The notes beneath the pieces were generated by a model. It searched no databases and was not told the DNA's origin. It worked only from the letters and a program-made list of their open reading frames with translations. From the NCBI RefSeq assembly GCF_021869535.1, contig NW_026262690.1, positions 69,867,995-69,931,994 of the forward strand: DNA of 64,000 bases. Reading direction: 5' to 3'. The translations under genes were made by a program, and so were the position numbers. The stretch comes from Mytilus californianus. Its lineage: Eukaryota; Mollusca; Bivalvia; Mytilida; Mytilidae. This document shows positions 1-11,615 of this stretch, piece by piece. Each line of letters opens with the position of its first letter. The first letter of the stretch is position 1.

Positions 1-425
1 TCCTTATTACAAAATTTACATATTCTAAATTTTAGATTGAAATTGTAGAAACGCCCCATTTCTTATTCATCTTAGATTAAATAGTTCTTTATGGGTACAA
101 TATTTTCAATAAGTATGGCTCAAAATTAAATTTTGAATAATCGATAGGTTCTATGATTATGTTTCGATGTTTTATGTCGTGTTTTATCGCAATCAGTTCG
201 TTTGTTAACAAATAACAATATTTTGAACATAATGCATTTGTCTGCCGTATTTTTAATGCTCGTTTGAAGAAAGCACATGATGTTCTTGCAACCCAAGTGA
301 TTTCGGGATAGAACGAAAAGTTATCACAGCTTTATAGACAATCTGTTTGGGAGAGTGTGATCATTTGTTATTATAATGTATTCGAAGTACAATCATTTTC
401 CAACATTTGATCATTATATATCATT

Positions 426-426
<1 letters not shown>
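1..426. other. AT-rich non-coding stretch
   Basis: No open frame with protein-like composition and no clear repeat structure is visible. It runs up to a TA microsatellite. Confidence 0.5.
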
Positions 427-460
<34 letters not shown>

Positions 461-549
461 CGTCTGAACCAGTCGGACAACTCTACGACAGATTTTATCC
501 ATCGGATCACCAGTGATGGTGATATATATATATATATATATATATATAA
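427..549. repeat. Two (TA)n microsatellites
   Basis: Alternating TA runs lie at about 431-460 and 521-549. They bracket a 60-bp segment that is itself an inverted partial copy of the downstream repeat unit. The second TA run is followed by another copy of the same segment, so this is a local duplication. Confidence 0.85.
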
Positions 550-730
550 GTACGTCTAAACAAGTGACAACTCTACGGCAGGTCTATCCATTGGATCACC
601 CGTGAAGGTGATATACGGCTGAAAACACATATTCTATTCATAATTACTCTAAATATCAGCACAACAATGTTAAATCCAGCGCTTTAGACCACTCGGCCAC
701 CTAGACTGAATAAAAATTCAGCTTTCGTTG
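463..730 (-). repeat. Inverted, internally deleted copy of the 424-bp repeat
   Basis: Positions about 550-730 are the reverse complement of parts of the forward unit at 731-1075. They include the stretch ending the unit (GTACTTATC region), the segment after the tRNA-like head, and then the A-box end of that head. The middle of the tRNA-like region is missing. Head-to-head with the forward array this makes a large imperfect palindrome centred near 730-760. Confidence 0.75.
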
Positions 731-820
731 GCCTAATATATCATGTACTGTGTTACAACTCTAGATTATACTGACGCGGAAAGGTTGCACTCGGCCAACG
801 AAAGCTGAATTTTTATTCAG

Positions 821-917
821 TCTAGGTGGTCGAGTGGTCATGAGCGCTGGACACAGTGCAGGCGGTATTGTCACGATATCCCAATAGCATGAGTTCAAAT
901 CCCGGCGAGGGAAGAAC
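821..917 (+). repeat. tRNA-Leu-like head (copy 1)
   Basis: An A-box match (TGGTCGAGTGG) is followed about 60 nt later by a B-box-like GTTCAAATCCC. The spacing fits a tRNA with a long variable arm. CAG sits in the anticodon position, suggesting a leucine tRNA ancestor. The acceptor stem does not close and the anticodon stem is only about 3 bp, so I read it as a tRNA-derived SINE or satellite head and not a working tRNA. Confidence 0.55.
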
Positions 918-1244
918 AGAAATTTGCTTCCGCAAATTTGCAGATATAACATTGTTGTGCTGATATTTAGAGTAATTATGAATATAATATGTGTTTTCAG
1001 CCGTGTATCACCTTCACTGGTGATCCAATGGATGGATCTGCCGTAGAGGTGTCACTTGTTTAGACGTACTTATCAAATAATTATTTCTCTGACTGCATCT
1101 TACGATCCTTTACGACTGATAATTTAGCTAATCTGCAATAAATTCCATCTTCATGCCTAATATATCATGTACTGTTATACAACTCTAGATTATACTGACG
1201 AGGAAAGGTAGCACTAGGCCAACGAAAGCTGAATTTTTATTCAG

Positions 1245-1341
1245 TCTAGGTGGTCGAGTGGTCTAGAGCGCTGGACACAATGCAGGCTGTATTGTCACGA
1301 TATCCCAATAGCATGAGTTCGAATCCCGGCGAGGGAAGAAC
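1245..1341 (+). repeat. tRNA-Leu-like head (copy 2)
   Basis: Same structure as the copy at 821, 424 bp on, with a better B box (GTTCGAATCCC). A and B boxes are intact, the acceptor stem is not. A tRNA gene finder may call this as a tRNA or pseudo-tRNA. Confidence 0.55.
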
Positions 1342-1668
1342 AGAAATTTGCTTCCGCAAATTTGCAGATATAACATTGTTATGCTGATATTTAGAGTAAT
1401 TATGAATATAATATGTGTTTTCAGCCGTGTATCACCTTCACTGGTGATCCAATGGATGGATCTGCCGTAGAAGTGTCACTTGTTTAGACGTACTTATCAA
1501 ATAATTATTTCTCTGACTGCATTTTACGATCCTTTACGACGGATAATTTAGCTAATCTGCAATAAATTCCATCTTCATGCCTAATATATCATGTACTGTT
1601 ATACAACTCTAGATTATACTGACGAGGAAAGGTAGCACTAGGCCAACGAAAGCTGAATTTTTATTCAG

Positions 1669-1765
1669 TCTAGGTGGTCGAGTGGTCTAGAGCGCTGGAC
1701 ACAGTGCAGGCAGTATTGTCACGATATCCCAATAGCATGAGTTCGAATCCCGGCGAGGGAAGAAC
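1669..1765 (+). repeat. tRNA-Leu-like head (copy 3)
   Basis: Third tandem copy with intact A box (TGGTCGAGTGG) and B box (GTTCGAATCCC). The rest of the 424-bp unit is cut off shortly after this head. Confidence 0.55.
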
Positions 1766-1810
1766 AAAAATTTGCTTCCGCAAATTTGCAGATTTAACAT
1801 TGTTGTGTAT

Positions 1811-2360
1811 ATATATATTTATATATATTTGTTTTTACATCTTAAACTATTATATACTATAAATCAAGGGCTTTATTAGTCTAATTGTTTTGTGATTGTG
1901 TATTTAAATTCTATGTATCTATGCTGATCAATGTTCTTTTTTCCTTATACGTGTATGCTCAATATGCCTCTTGTGGTCCCTTAATTGGTAATAATATATG
2001 TTCTTGTTCTTAAATTCGCAAAACTTAGTTGGAATTGCAGTTTTTCATTTGCAAATATACATTGTTTCATCAGCGAGATTCGAACTCAATCTGTTGGAGA
2101 TCAACGGCAAAACACTATGATCTAAAGCCAATACTATGATAAATGCATAGACTTTTTACAAGTATCACTCCAAACGTTGGCTTGTCAGCCCCCCTTCATT
2201 GTTTTCAAAATCCTGGATCCGCACCTGATATAGTAGACCTTTCAGTTAGACAATCTGATTAAACTACTGTTCCTGTGTCCACACTTCGCTTACGAGGTTT
2301 ATAATTACGACAAAATCAGAGAATCCCGAAAGGTCATAACTAAACATATTTTGTACTAAC
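1811..2360. other. Non-coding, nothing recognised
   Basis: AT-rich sequence between the tandem array and a dispersed repeat. I see no coding signal. Confidence 0.4.
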
Positions 2361-2363
2361 ATG

Positions 2364-2594
2364 AGCAACACGACGGGTGCCACATTTGGAGCAGGATCTG
2401 CTTACCCTTCCGGAGCACCTGAAATCACCCCCAGTTTTTGGTGGGGTTCGTGTTGCTCAGTCTTTAGTTTTCTGTGTTGTGTTTTGTGTACTATTGTTTG
2501 TCTGTTTGTCTTTTTCTTTTTTAGCCATTGTGTTGTCAGTTTATTTTCGACTTATGAGTTTGAATGTCCCTTTGGTATATTTTGCCTCTCTCTT
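2364..2594 (+). repeat. Dispersed repeat family M, copy a
   Basis: This block (CACGACGGGTGCCACATTTG onwards, ending in a TTTGCCTCTC-type tail) recurs at 3813-4031 and 22876-23109 on this strand and at 17735-17903 on the other. It makes short open frames in different phases with different breaks, so those frames are not genes. From memory this is a very common mussel interspersed repeat; its class is unknown to me. Confidence 0.8.
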
Positions 2595-3142
2595 AAACAC
2601 AATAGAAAGGAACATTGTCATTGTGAACTTTTAAAAACGTTGTTTTCGCTGGTCGAGTGATCATGTTTTAGTTTGATATGTCATTATACGTTATGGATAT
2701 TATGCAGTTGGTTTTTTTTTTTCTCTATCTTTAATGACAATTGTAAAATATTCTTTTGAAATCAAGTCGTCAAAAAATCGAAATTTAAATTAGTTTTATT
2801 TCTCAACTTTATTGTCATTTCACTTAACTTAATCTATATGATTTTTTGACAAAACAAACAAAACATAGTTTGACAAACACATATAAATGACAAAAAGAAA
2901 GCATGTATGAATTTAAACAAACTTATGATAAAAGTTTATATTTCAATTACGAATCGCGTACAAACGACTGATTTTTATAAGACCCTATGGTTTCAACCAG
3001 TCTTTGTGTTGGTAAGCAGAGAATATATTTTATTATTTCATTATCCTTCAAGTCATTTAACTTTTCGATATATAACTGAAAGCCGAAATTGGTCAATTTG
3101 ATTAATTTAATTTGTAATTTTAACTGTCCGCTAGTTCACAAT

Positions 3143-3310
3143 GACTGTAATCAATTTGACTATGTTAATAGTCATACACAGTCTCTCTATGATTAGTCAC
3201 ATTTGACCAAGTAGGATAGTAATAAGAACTATGTTAGGAAATCAGGATGACTTATATAGTATATGTTATAGTCATAATGACTAATGTGATTGGTCAAATT
3301 GACAATGTCC
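3143..3310. repeat. Imperfect inverted repeat
   Basis: Words such as GACTAATGTGATTGGTCAAA near the right end are approximately the reverse complement of words around 3190-3215 (GATTAGTCACATTTGACCAA). It looks like an old foldback element. The ends are not defined. Confidence 0.4.
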
Positions 3311-3812
3311 ATTTTGTTTCTTCTATTGTTTTTAGTTTGTGTTGTTTCTCTTCTGTCTGATTGACAAATAAATATGGACTGTATGTCACAACAAGTATAA
3401 CATATTAACATCAATGAAAACAATCGGAACAAACTGAATCTTGCTGCATGTAAGACATGTGCACAACGTTAAAAGTCTTCCGCCACCTTCGAGGAATAAG
3501 AACACAAAAATGTACTAATTTCTTGGTATGTGGTTGCTTCCTTTGATTTTGACTGGCGATTAACTACATGATATCAATTCTTTTTTCGTGATGCCACACA
3601 CAAATAATTTCTCTTTCTTTAGATTATTTTAAGACAAAAATATGGTTTAAGTTGACATGTGATACCAATACTGAGTGACAACTACTGTAGTCTAAAAAGA
3701 CAAAGAAAATATATTTACTACATAGGCACTCATCAAAAATATACAAAGAAATGATGTATAGGCCCACAAAAAAATGCGCGTTAAAACCGATATTAAAAAC
3801 CGAGCAGTTTAT

Positions 3813-4031
3813 TTGGAACAGCGTCTGCTAACCCTTCCGGAGCACCTGAGATCACCCCCAGTTTTTGGTGGGGTTCGTGTTGCTCAGTCTTTGGTGTTCT
3901 ATGTTGTTTTGTGTACTTTTGTTTGTCTGTTTGTCTTCTTTTTTGTCTTTTTTGTTAGCCATGGCGTTGCCAGTCTATTTTCGACTTATGAGTTTGAATG
4001 TCCCTTTGGTATCCTTCGCCTCTCTTTTATT
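3813..4031 (+). repeat. Dispersed repeat family M, copy b
   Basis: About 85-90% similar by eye to the copy at 2364, beginning GGAACAGCGTCTGCTAACCC and ending in the CCTTCGCCTCTC tail. The first 15-20 bases of the longer copy are missing. Confidence 0.8.
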
Positions 4032-6683
4032 TGGTTTGTATCTTCACAACCCTCTAATTTCTTTCAGTTAACATGAGCCTCCGTTACGATGGCTTTTTAA
4101 ACATATGTAAACCATGTATAACATCCTGATAAGTCAAGATTCTACATAAAAAAAAGGATTCACATAGTTAGTCTCGTCAAAATATTTGTACTACACTTTT
4201 GACCTTTATTTTCATTTCTAAAGGATAACGATACAGTTCTGGTCTCGCTGCTAAATTCAAGGCATTTTTTTTCTAATTATAGTTCCTAGAATATATTGAC
4301 AAAAAGATATTAAAGTGAAGTTTTTGAAAACAAGATTCAACTGTAAGATCAAGATAATAAATGTCATTAAGGGATACACTTGCTCTTTGTGTGGCCCCAC
4401 ATATAGAGATAAACATGTATCCATAATAGTTATATACCTGTAAATAGATAAATAGTGTAAGAGACCAGTACAGGAATTTATTGTAGTAAAATTACTATTT
4501 TTTGTTCTTTTTAACCAGTTCGTTCGAACTATGAATAAAATTAGCATTATGTTTAATAAGAAAATTAGAAAATTATAACCTGAAACTTTAGCAGATCTAA
4601 ATTTTCATACTTAACCAGAAATTGTTATCGTGTTATGTCTATGATTTGTCATGAGTTTTGTTACAGCTGCATTAAATGTAAGTTACCTTTGATCACTATA
4701 GTCCTCAAAATTATTAAAGCTATTTTTCAAATCTTGTTTATTTTCTTATTATAATTAGTTAATCGTCTCTGTAACCAAAAGACAACTTACATCAGAAGAA
4801 ACTAATTTTCAAGGTTAAATTTCGTTTTTTGAGAATTCAGTATCAATTTTTTTTATAAAGAGATAAAGAATCTCCTAATTTAACCCCTCTTGATATTTCA
4901 AAAAGTTCTTAGTGCTGATTTTGCAGTTTGTTGGCTGGTTTGAGCTTTGATATAGTGTTGTTTTGGTATAAGTTATACCTATTTAACCAACATCTAGATC
5001 ATTGTCCTTTTCATTTAGCAGCACTTTTCGCCCTACAGCATCAAAAGCCTTCAAAAAACACATCCGAAGTTGTGGTAATGTCAATTTTATGATAAATATT
5101 AAAGGCTTTGAGAAAATGGCGTTGTTTGCAATACATTCACTGTAAATTGGCCTTTCCTCTCTTCTTAAAACTTTTCTAAACTTTCGGGGGAGGGCTACCA
5201 GTTTTGAATTGACACTTGTCTAAGAACTTTTGTTGAACAGCAGTGTTTATATTGATGTTGGGTTGATGTCTCATTGACATATAACCCACTTTTCATTTCA
5301 TACAGAAGAACTTTAACCTTAGCGTAAGAAAGAGTGAGAATTCTCTGGTTCAATATTATTCAGAATTGTTTTAATGGCACCTATGTTTTCTATGGTGAGA
5401 CGGGGTCGTCTGTTACAACGACTTTTAGCAGTGAAATTTTTCAGAACTGCTTTTATACGTTATTTTATGTACTACATAATTTTCTTTTTCACTGATCATT
5501 TAAAAAAAAAAAGTAGCAGGATAATGATTGATTGATTATTAGTTGTTTAACGCCACTTTCAGAACTAGGATAAAGTGATGAGAAATTTCTGAAACCAACA
5601 ACATATTAATGTGCCTGACTCTAGTCAGTAACCTCCGTAAATGGGTGTTTTTATCTATATCTAGTTTTCGTCTACTTTCTATGTCCTTTAAAAACTTGTT
5701 TCCGTTTAATTTGTTCGTAACTGGTCCGAATTCGTTAAAATTTAGAGCTTGACATATTGTATATAGATACTTTAGTATTTGACCTTGAGATGTCTTCTGG
5801 GTTTTCTGTGTTTTTAGTTGTTGTATTATTGGCGTAAACCCCGCACCTTCTTTCGTGCATGTGAAAACCGCTTTGTACTGTATTTACACCCCGGCTCGAA
5901 TTTTGAACCTGCTACATGATCCTGCATGCATGAAAGGCCCACAAAAAGATCAAGACACATTATTCGGATTTCGAGCACATTTAGTCTTAAATACGAGACA
6001 GCAACTTTACAGTTTTAAAGTCTTAACTTTGAACTAACGATGATTAGATACTAAACCCGAATCGCTGCATCAAGCAATATGGTTTTGTCCTTTTTGGTTT
6101 TTGGTCGACAGCCGTCTTATTGATAGTCATAACAAATCTTCTTAAATTTATACAATAATCAAAAGTAAGATTTGACCTAAATCATTTCACAAAAAAAAAC
6201 CCGTTATTTTTCTGTTCATTGAGGGAAAATCCATATACAAACAAAGAATATTGTTTTTGTGTGTTCCACAGAGACCACGATATTCTATTCTGTAAGAAAG
6301 AGTCTTATAAGTATCATGAAATTTGCAAAGTTGAGGGTTTTGCAATCCGATTATGGTTGTTAATCCTTAAAATATTTGGAAATGAGGGTTGTAAATCATT
6401 CAATATATTTAGCTTGACGTTGATGCTATATTATTTGTATTTTTTTAATACCGCAGTGTATACAGCCTGCAATGATTATCATACGGCTGGGACAATTTGT
6501 AACAAGATTGCATGGAACCGACTTGTACAGTAACGCCTCCTATTCCTAACGTCACAATGTCCAATGACGCCACTAACGTTGCGCTTAGAAATTTAATCAC
6601 GTGACGATCTGACATATGCACAGCGCTGTATGACTACGCTCTGCAAACATCCACGCTTTCAATATTCTCAGTAGACAAAGAAC
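4032..6683. other. Intergenic, mostly unique AT-rich sequence
   Basis: No exon-like block found. A short SINE-tail-like motif lies at 5526-5590 on the minus strand (GTTAAACAAC next to an AATC run). 6540-6683 is the immediate 5' flank of the 381-residue gene. Confidence 0.45.
5526..5590 (-). mobile_element. 3' tail of a short retroelement with (AATC)n end
   Basis: Read on the minus strand it gives GGCGTTAAACAACTAATAAT followed by AATC repeats. The same ending occurs on the plus strand at 26519-26590. Shared 3' ends with a short tetranucleotide tail are typical of SINE or LINE 3' ends. The 5' part is not recognisable. Confidence 0.45.
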
Positions 6684-9273
6684 ATGCCGACATCTAGTCA
6701 AGCCTTGATAGTTATCACAGATGAAGGGGAGGATCCTAGGGTGCCAAGGAGACACTATCCAGCAACTGCCCCTAATTATCCTTTGATAAATATTGGAAAT
6801 TCCGATAGTTCTAGCAAGGTAAGAAAAACTATACAGTAGAAGATAAGATAATCTTTATTCCAGACTCAAAAGGTCCATAAATATATATGACTCAAAATAT
6901 GCTGTCTAAACAGTATACAACGTTAAAGTATTTACAGTGTTTATTATAATTAAAATTTAGATATAACTCATCGTACCATACATACTCTTAGCAATTTTGA
7001 AGAATACAGTAAATTACGAAATAACCAATGATTTTCAGATATTTTTAGGCGATTACAACAAACATCTTACTTGCACTCATCTTTATTGATATCCCATTTT
7101 TATAAAAAATATATATAATATAACGAACCACTTCATGGGATTTTCATTTTCATCGGATTTCACTCTAAGAGCTTCGAAAATATAGTTAATTTTGTATCCG
7201 ATGAAACTGAAGACCAGGTAAAAGACTTTAAGGTCACAATTGCATTTTACCACGGATGTACTATATCAATGTATCACTTTCATGCTCTTACAAAATGAAG
7301 CCAAGAAAATCGTTTGATTTCAATAACGAAGATAAGAGATAATTCTAGATATTATAATGATGAAATTAGATACAATAGCAGCTAACTTGGAATTAAAAAG
7401 TAAATTGGTACACACAATATAAAACTTTATTTTTTTAACAGAGCAAACTACCAGGATTGAAAAACACTGCAAAAGGATCAGGTTTTCAGAATCTAGTCAA
7501 CGTAAAAGGTTATCGTGGAACCATATCATACGATGCAACAACACAAGCTCTTCGTTGGTTGGTTGCTTCACAACAGGCTTATCGCAATGTTCCACTGGTT
7601 CCTAATACCCAGAATATAACTGGTACCGACAAAGCAGCACCACCTTGCTATATTGACCACACTGATCAATGGACTACTTCTAGAAGCAACAATACTTTAG
7701 AGAATCAAGGTGAACAGCAACGTCAATTTTGAAAGTTTTACATGACTCCTTTTCCTTTTTCTTAAATTTCCAAGGATGTATGTTTGCCAAATATATGGCC
7801 AATTTTAAAAGCTTTAATGCTAATTATTCCTTTTCAATGAAGTTTGAATTTTTATTTTAAAAATAAAAATTCTTCTTTTAAACAGATTTCCGTATAGAAT
7901 CATTTGTAAAAAGGAAACAGATTTAAGAAGGTCCAAACGCAATATTCACGTATGATGTATCGCTTTTCTCAAGGATCGCATATAGACTTGCCTACATATA
8001 CAGTTTATGAAAACAATTATATATAGCAGTTCAAATGATTTGTACTCATATGATGTTGGTAAACTCGTCTTTCTGTTTTTTAATATTTCTGTATCAAATA
8101 CTGTACTTTATTAGCTTCAGAAAAACGACGAGCACAGTTGGAAAATCTTGGTGTCAGAAAGAGAAGACCAACAGGAATTGTGTCAGGACAGAGTTCAAGG
8201 GATATAATATCATGCTCCTCAACTGTACTTCCAAAAGATGCCAAGTTTATGCCATCACCTCCTGGCCAGAAGCCACGCCCGATACCAATAGGAAAAATCA
8301 GTCGAGACAACGTCGGTGATATGTGTGCTACCGCTGCAGTAAATGACAGGTATGCTTACAGTAAAATACTTTTCAATGTCATTCAAAATCAATTCATACA
8401 TCAAAAATATAACAGGAATCACCAAAAATATTCCGCACAGCACAACAAACCACCAAAAACAAAACCCCTAAAAAACACAAGCACCAACAGCAACAGCAAC
8501 AGCAACGAACTAGCACATGGTCAAGATAGCCTGACTTGGTACAGACACACAATGTAGTGGGGTTTAACCAGATTTACGCGAACAAACACTCCACTTTTGT
8601 CAATCTGGACCATATGTCCGTAAATCGTCGAATCATGTAGCTGAAGATTCTTGCATTAATAAAGCTATGTTTAAAAAAAATCTGAATTTACCTCTCAACC
8701 TAATTTACTATACATAAACTGAAAAAATTAAGCCATTAATTTGAATTCTTTTGTTTCAGACTGGTTCCAAAAGAAAAAAAGAAATCTCTACTTGACGAAT
8801 TAAAAGAAGCAGTTTCATATGGCAAAAGATTGTTTCCTTCTATGCAAATGAGAAAGTCTCTACCTACTCCAAGTCCCAACAGCGTGTGTTTCAGTCTCAG
8901 GAGCAATGAGGAATACACACACCAAGAAATAATGGACTTGATTAAGAATAAAACTGGTTTCAAACCACGCACTATCCAGTATGATCCAGTCGATGTTCGC
9001 GCAGGAAATTCAATGGTTCCAAGTAGATGGGTTGTTGAATTTGGATCTGCTGAAGAAACAAAGAGTTTTCTTCAAAATGGACTTGAAATCTGCGGAGAAA
9101 AAGTTATAGTAAAATTACTAGATGAAGTTCATAAAATGGAAGTTACTGCTTACAGACTGAACCAAGAAGAATTGAGAAAACTTGCTGAAAGACAAGCAAT
9201 GAGTTATGTTACACGTAAATCTCGACGAAGCCATACAAACACAACACAGAAAAATGAACGATTCAGGATCTGA
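6684..9273 (+). CDS. Uncharacterised 381-residue protein, RRM-like C-terminal fold (4 exons)
   Basis: Exons are 6684-6818, 7442-7709, 8121-8349 and 8760-9273. All three introns have GT..AG ends and the phases (0, 1, 2) fit exactly, giving 1146 bp and 381 residues. The start is the first ATG of an open exon. I do not recognise the protein. Residues 1-210 are polar and probably disordered, with basic runs (VRKRRP). Residues 211-235 are a Lys-rich helix. Residues 251-331 show a beta-alpha-beta-beta-alpha-beta pattern (VCFSLRS; HQEIMDLIKNKTG; RTIQYDP; RWVVEF; ETKSFLQNG; KVIVKL) like an RNA-recognition-motif fold, but no RNP1 motif is obvious. Residues 340-381 are a basic helical tail. A poly(A) signal lies 60 nt past the stop. 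Gene reality is well supported; an RNA-binding role would be inference from fold alone. Confidence 0.8.
8350..8759. other. Intron 3 of the 381-residue gene, carrying a dispersed repeat
   Basis: The stretch about 8480-8575 (CACATGGTCAAGATAGCCTG, then GGGGTTTAACCAG) is the approximate reverse complement of 16845-16925 inside the Kelch gene. The two sites therefore share an interspersed repeat in opposite orientation. A CAGCAA-rich run at 8485-8510 lies beside it. Confidence 0.6.
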
Positions 9274-9331
9274 ACAGTGAACACTTTAATATATATAGAG
9301 AAGGATTGATATTTTTACCATTTTTATTATT

Positions 9332-9337
9332 AATAAA
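9332..9337 (+). terminator. Poly(A) signal AATAAA of the 381-residue gene
   Basis: Canonical hexamer 58 nt beyond the TGA at 9271-9273, the normal distance for an animal 3' UTR with a short tail. Confidence 0.6.
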
Positions 9338-10329
9338 ATTGATTTTTTATTCAATTGGGTATACATATTTGATGTGGTTATTTCTTTGGGGAGGGGGGTG
9401 AGGGGTGTGTGGGATTTGTAAATAATTCATTTGCTTAACATTTCTATCATATATAAAACACAGCATTTTTTATTAATTCTGTCAAAAATTTAGTACTTAC
9501 TCCCAAAAAGTATTCCCAGTAAAAGCTGCCGCGGGTAAGTGAGACGAATTTTCGTTAAAAAAGTACAGCTATATATGTTCAATAAAGAACGCACAAACCA
9601 TAGCACTTTTCTTATTCTTGATTTGTGGACTATTTCAAACTACAGAACAATAGAGAAAAATAATAAAAAAGTAAGTAGCAGAAATAAATATTATTCCTGC
9701 TAGTGGCTAGAACCCGTATTGTTAATTTGGTTGGTCATGCTTAATTTATTGAATGGCGACTGTTTATACTATTGTGATGAGCTGCTAAACCTTACAGGAC
9801 TTTACTGATCTTTCTCAACGCAACATCTATTTATTATAAGGTGTCGTCATGGGAACTGAAATAATCAAATATCTGTCACAAACACCCATTTTTCAAATAA
9901 CGGAAATCATTAAGGACGCCCTTGATTATGTTCTTGACTTGGGACGTTCACACGAAACTGTGGCGGGGTTAAAGTAGTTTTCAGATCTTAACCCTCAGCG
10001 GTTATTTCAAAATAATTGTTATTTTATCCATTGAAGAGACCGAATTTAGGTATGTCTGTCTGGATATTTTGAATTTGAATAGTAAACTTTACTCCAACTT
10101 ACAATGTGTCAGCCAATCATGGTTAAATCAAAAGAAATGAATGGAATGAGACTAGTGTATGAGAGACGAGACTAAAAAATCCAAGGAATCATTCGGAAAT
10201 AAGCGTCAACCATGCCACATCATTCGTTTAAAACATATGAATTTACAATTCATTTTTGTTTTCATTCTTTGGAGCTGACAACTAAAGTTGAAGTAAAAAG
10301 ATATAACGGTGGTGTCAATTCAACTATGT

Positions 10330-10456
10330 GTAAATATCTGTTTTTTGATTGTATTGTAATTTGTATGTGAGGGCCTCAGGGAAGATTAGTTTATTGTAAC
10401 TAACTGAGTTTACCCTCTTTAAATAAAGAATTTATTATTATTATTATTATTATTAT
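10330..10456 (+). mobile_element. LINE-type 3' end with (TTA)n tail
   Basis: GTGAGGGCCTCAGGGAAGAT, then ACTGAGTTTACCCTCTTTAA, then AATAAAGAATT and a run of TTA repeats. A 3' UTR with AATAAA running straight into a trinucleotide tail is the usual end of a 5'-truncated non-LTR retroelement. No coding remnant is attached. Confidence 0.5.
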
Positions 10457-11384
10457 CCCCTGCTGACGGCGTGTCATAAGCTAAATGTTCGACGCGTTTG
10501 TGATTGTATATCATTAGTAAGTTACGGATAATTGCAATTGCAAGATTTCATTAAAATAGTCTCTCGTTGTCTCAAAATAGATCCAATTTGTCATATTAAA
10601 TCGGTTTGCATATTTTAAAATTCCATATACAAATTTGTTCACTATGTATTCAGATTTTCAATGAAGGTGTGACAAATTCTGATGGTAGATTAAATATTTT
10701 GTCTAAGAGTCGTTATACGAAAACATACACACATAGAATACATTCTCTAGCTTTTAATACGGATAATGATTAAATCATTAGAATTAAATACATGTGAACT
10801 AAGCTTGTTGATAGGTATACATTAATGAAACATGGTTTGAATTGTGATTATTACCTATTTTTCAAAAACAAAAAATAAGGTAAGAAACAGATTGACCTTT
10901 CGAAGTTTTTTCCACGTTGTTCTTTTATAATTTGTTTGAACAGTTTGTTGAATCAGAATATGAGTCTTTATCTTTGGGTTTTTTTACAGTTCAGAGTGAA
11001 CCTATAATGTGGCGAATGTTTCCGGTGAAGCACGCTCTCTATGTAAGGCAAAGACACTATATGAATTGTTTGTCGGAAATCCCCACAAAGCATTTACGGA
11101 GATTTCCCAATTACAATGCAATACTTATATTCTAAAAGCACACAGCCATAAAACAGCCCAGTAAAATTTATTTTTGCCTAGTTTTATCATTACGGTAATG
11201 ATGGTTGAAATTTCAAACTTGCCTTTTAGTGAGCGACTAATATGTTAAAATGAAGAAAAATATATGACATGTTCAAGATCAATACAAACATTTGAAATAT
11301 ATTTCCTGTAAGAATTACCCTTTTTTAGTATCAAAGGAGAACCAAATCGACATGCATTATGTTTATCCAAGTCAGGAGTCTGTA

Positions 11385-11615
11385 ATTCATTGCTGTATAC
11401 CATATATTGTTTTGTACATAAATCAGGTCGTTCGTTTTCTCGTTTGAATTGTTTTACTCTTGTCATTCTGGAAACTTTTACAGTTTGCTGAGCGGTATGG
11501 GTTTTGATCATTGTTGAAGGCCGTACGGTGAACTATAGTTGCTTACTTCTACGTCATTTGATCTTTGGTGGAGAGTTGTCTCATTGGTAATCATACCATA
11601 TTTCCTTATTTTTTA
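11385..11615 (-). repeat. Mussel core repeat (GTATGATTGCCAATGAGAC family), minus copy
   Basis: Contains the reverse complement of the family core: GTTGAAGGCCGTACGGTGAA, GAGAGTTGTCTCATTGG, AATCATACCATATTTCCTTA. Other copies: 16775-16840 (+), 25214-25300 (+), 42498-42996 (+, best preserved, with long terminal inverted repeats), 45000-45215 (-), 58878-58990 (+), 63050-63120 (-). Confidence 0.8.

Larger units (their letters stand above)
731..1810 (+). repeat. Tandem array, 424-bp unit, about 2.5 copies
   Basis: The same landmark (GCCTAATATATCATGTACTG) recurs at 731, 1155 and 1579, exactly 424 bp apart. Copies one and two are full length. Copy three diverges after about 1800 into an AT run. Copies differ by only a few substitutions, so the expansion is recent. 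Each unit carries a tRNA-like head with pol III A- and B-box sequences. Confidence 0.9.

Noticed and set aside
821-1765. Functional tRNA genes
   Set aside because: A and B boxes are fine but acceptor and anticodon stems do not pair properly, and the heads sit in a tandem repeat; called tRNA-derived instead.
731-1810. CRISPR-like array
   Set aside because: The 424-bp near-identical unit has no spacer/repeat alternation, and the DNA is eukaryotic.
2361-4076. Open frames around 2.4-2.65 and 3.8-4.07 kb
   Set aside because: They lie in family M interspersed repeats present four times in the window, with different frames in each.
10917-11135. 72-codon frame as candidate BTB exon of the Kelch gene
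   Set aside because: It contains none of the BTB landmarks and has no fitting splice phase.
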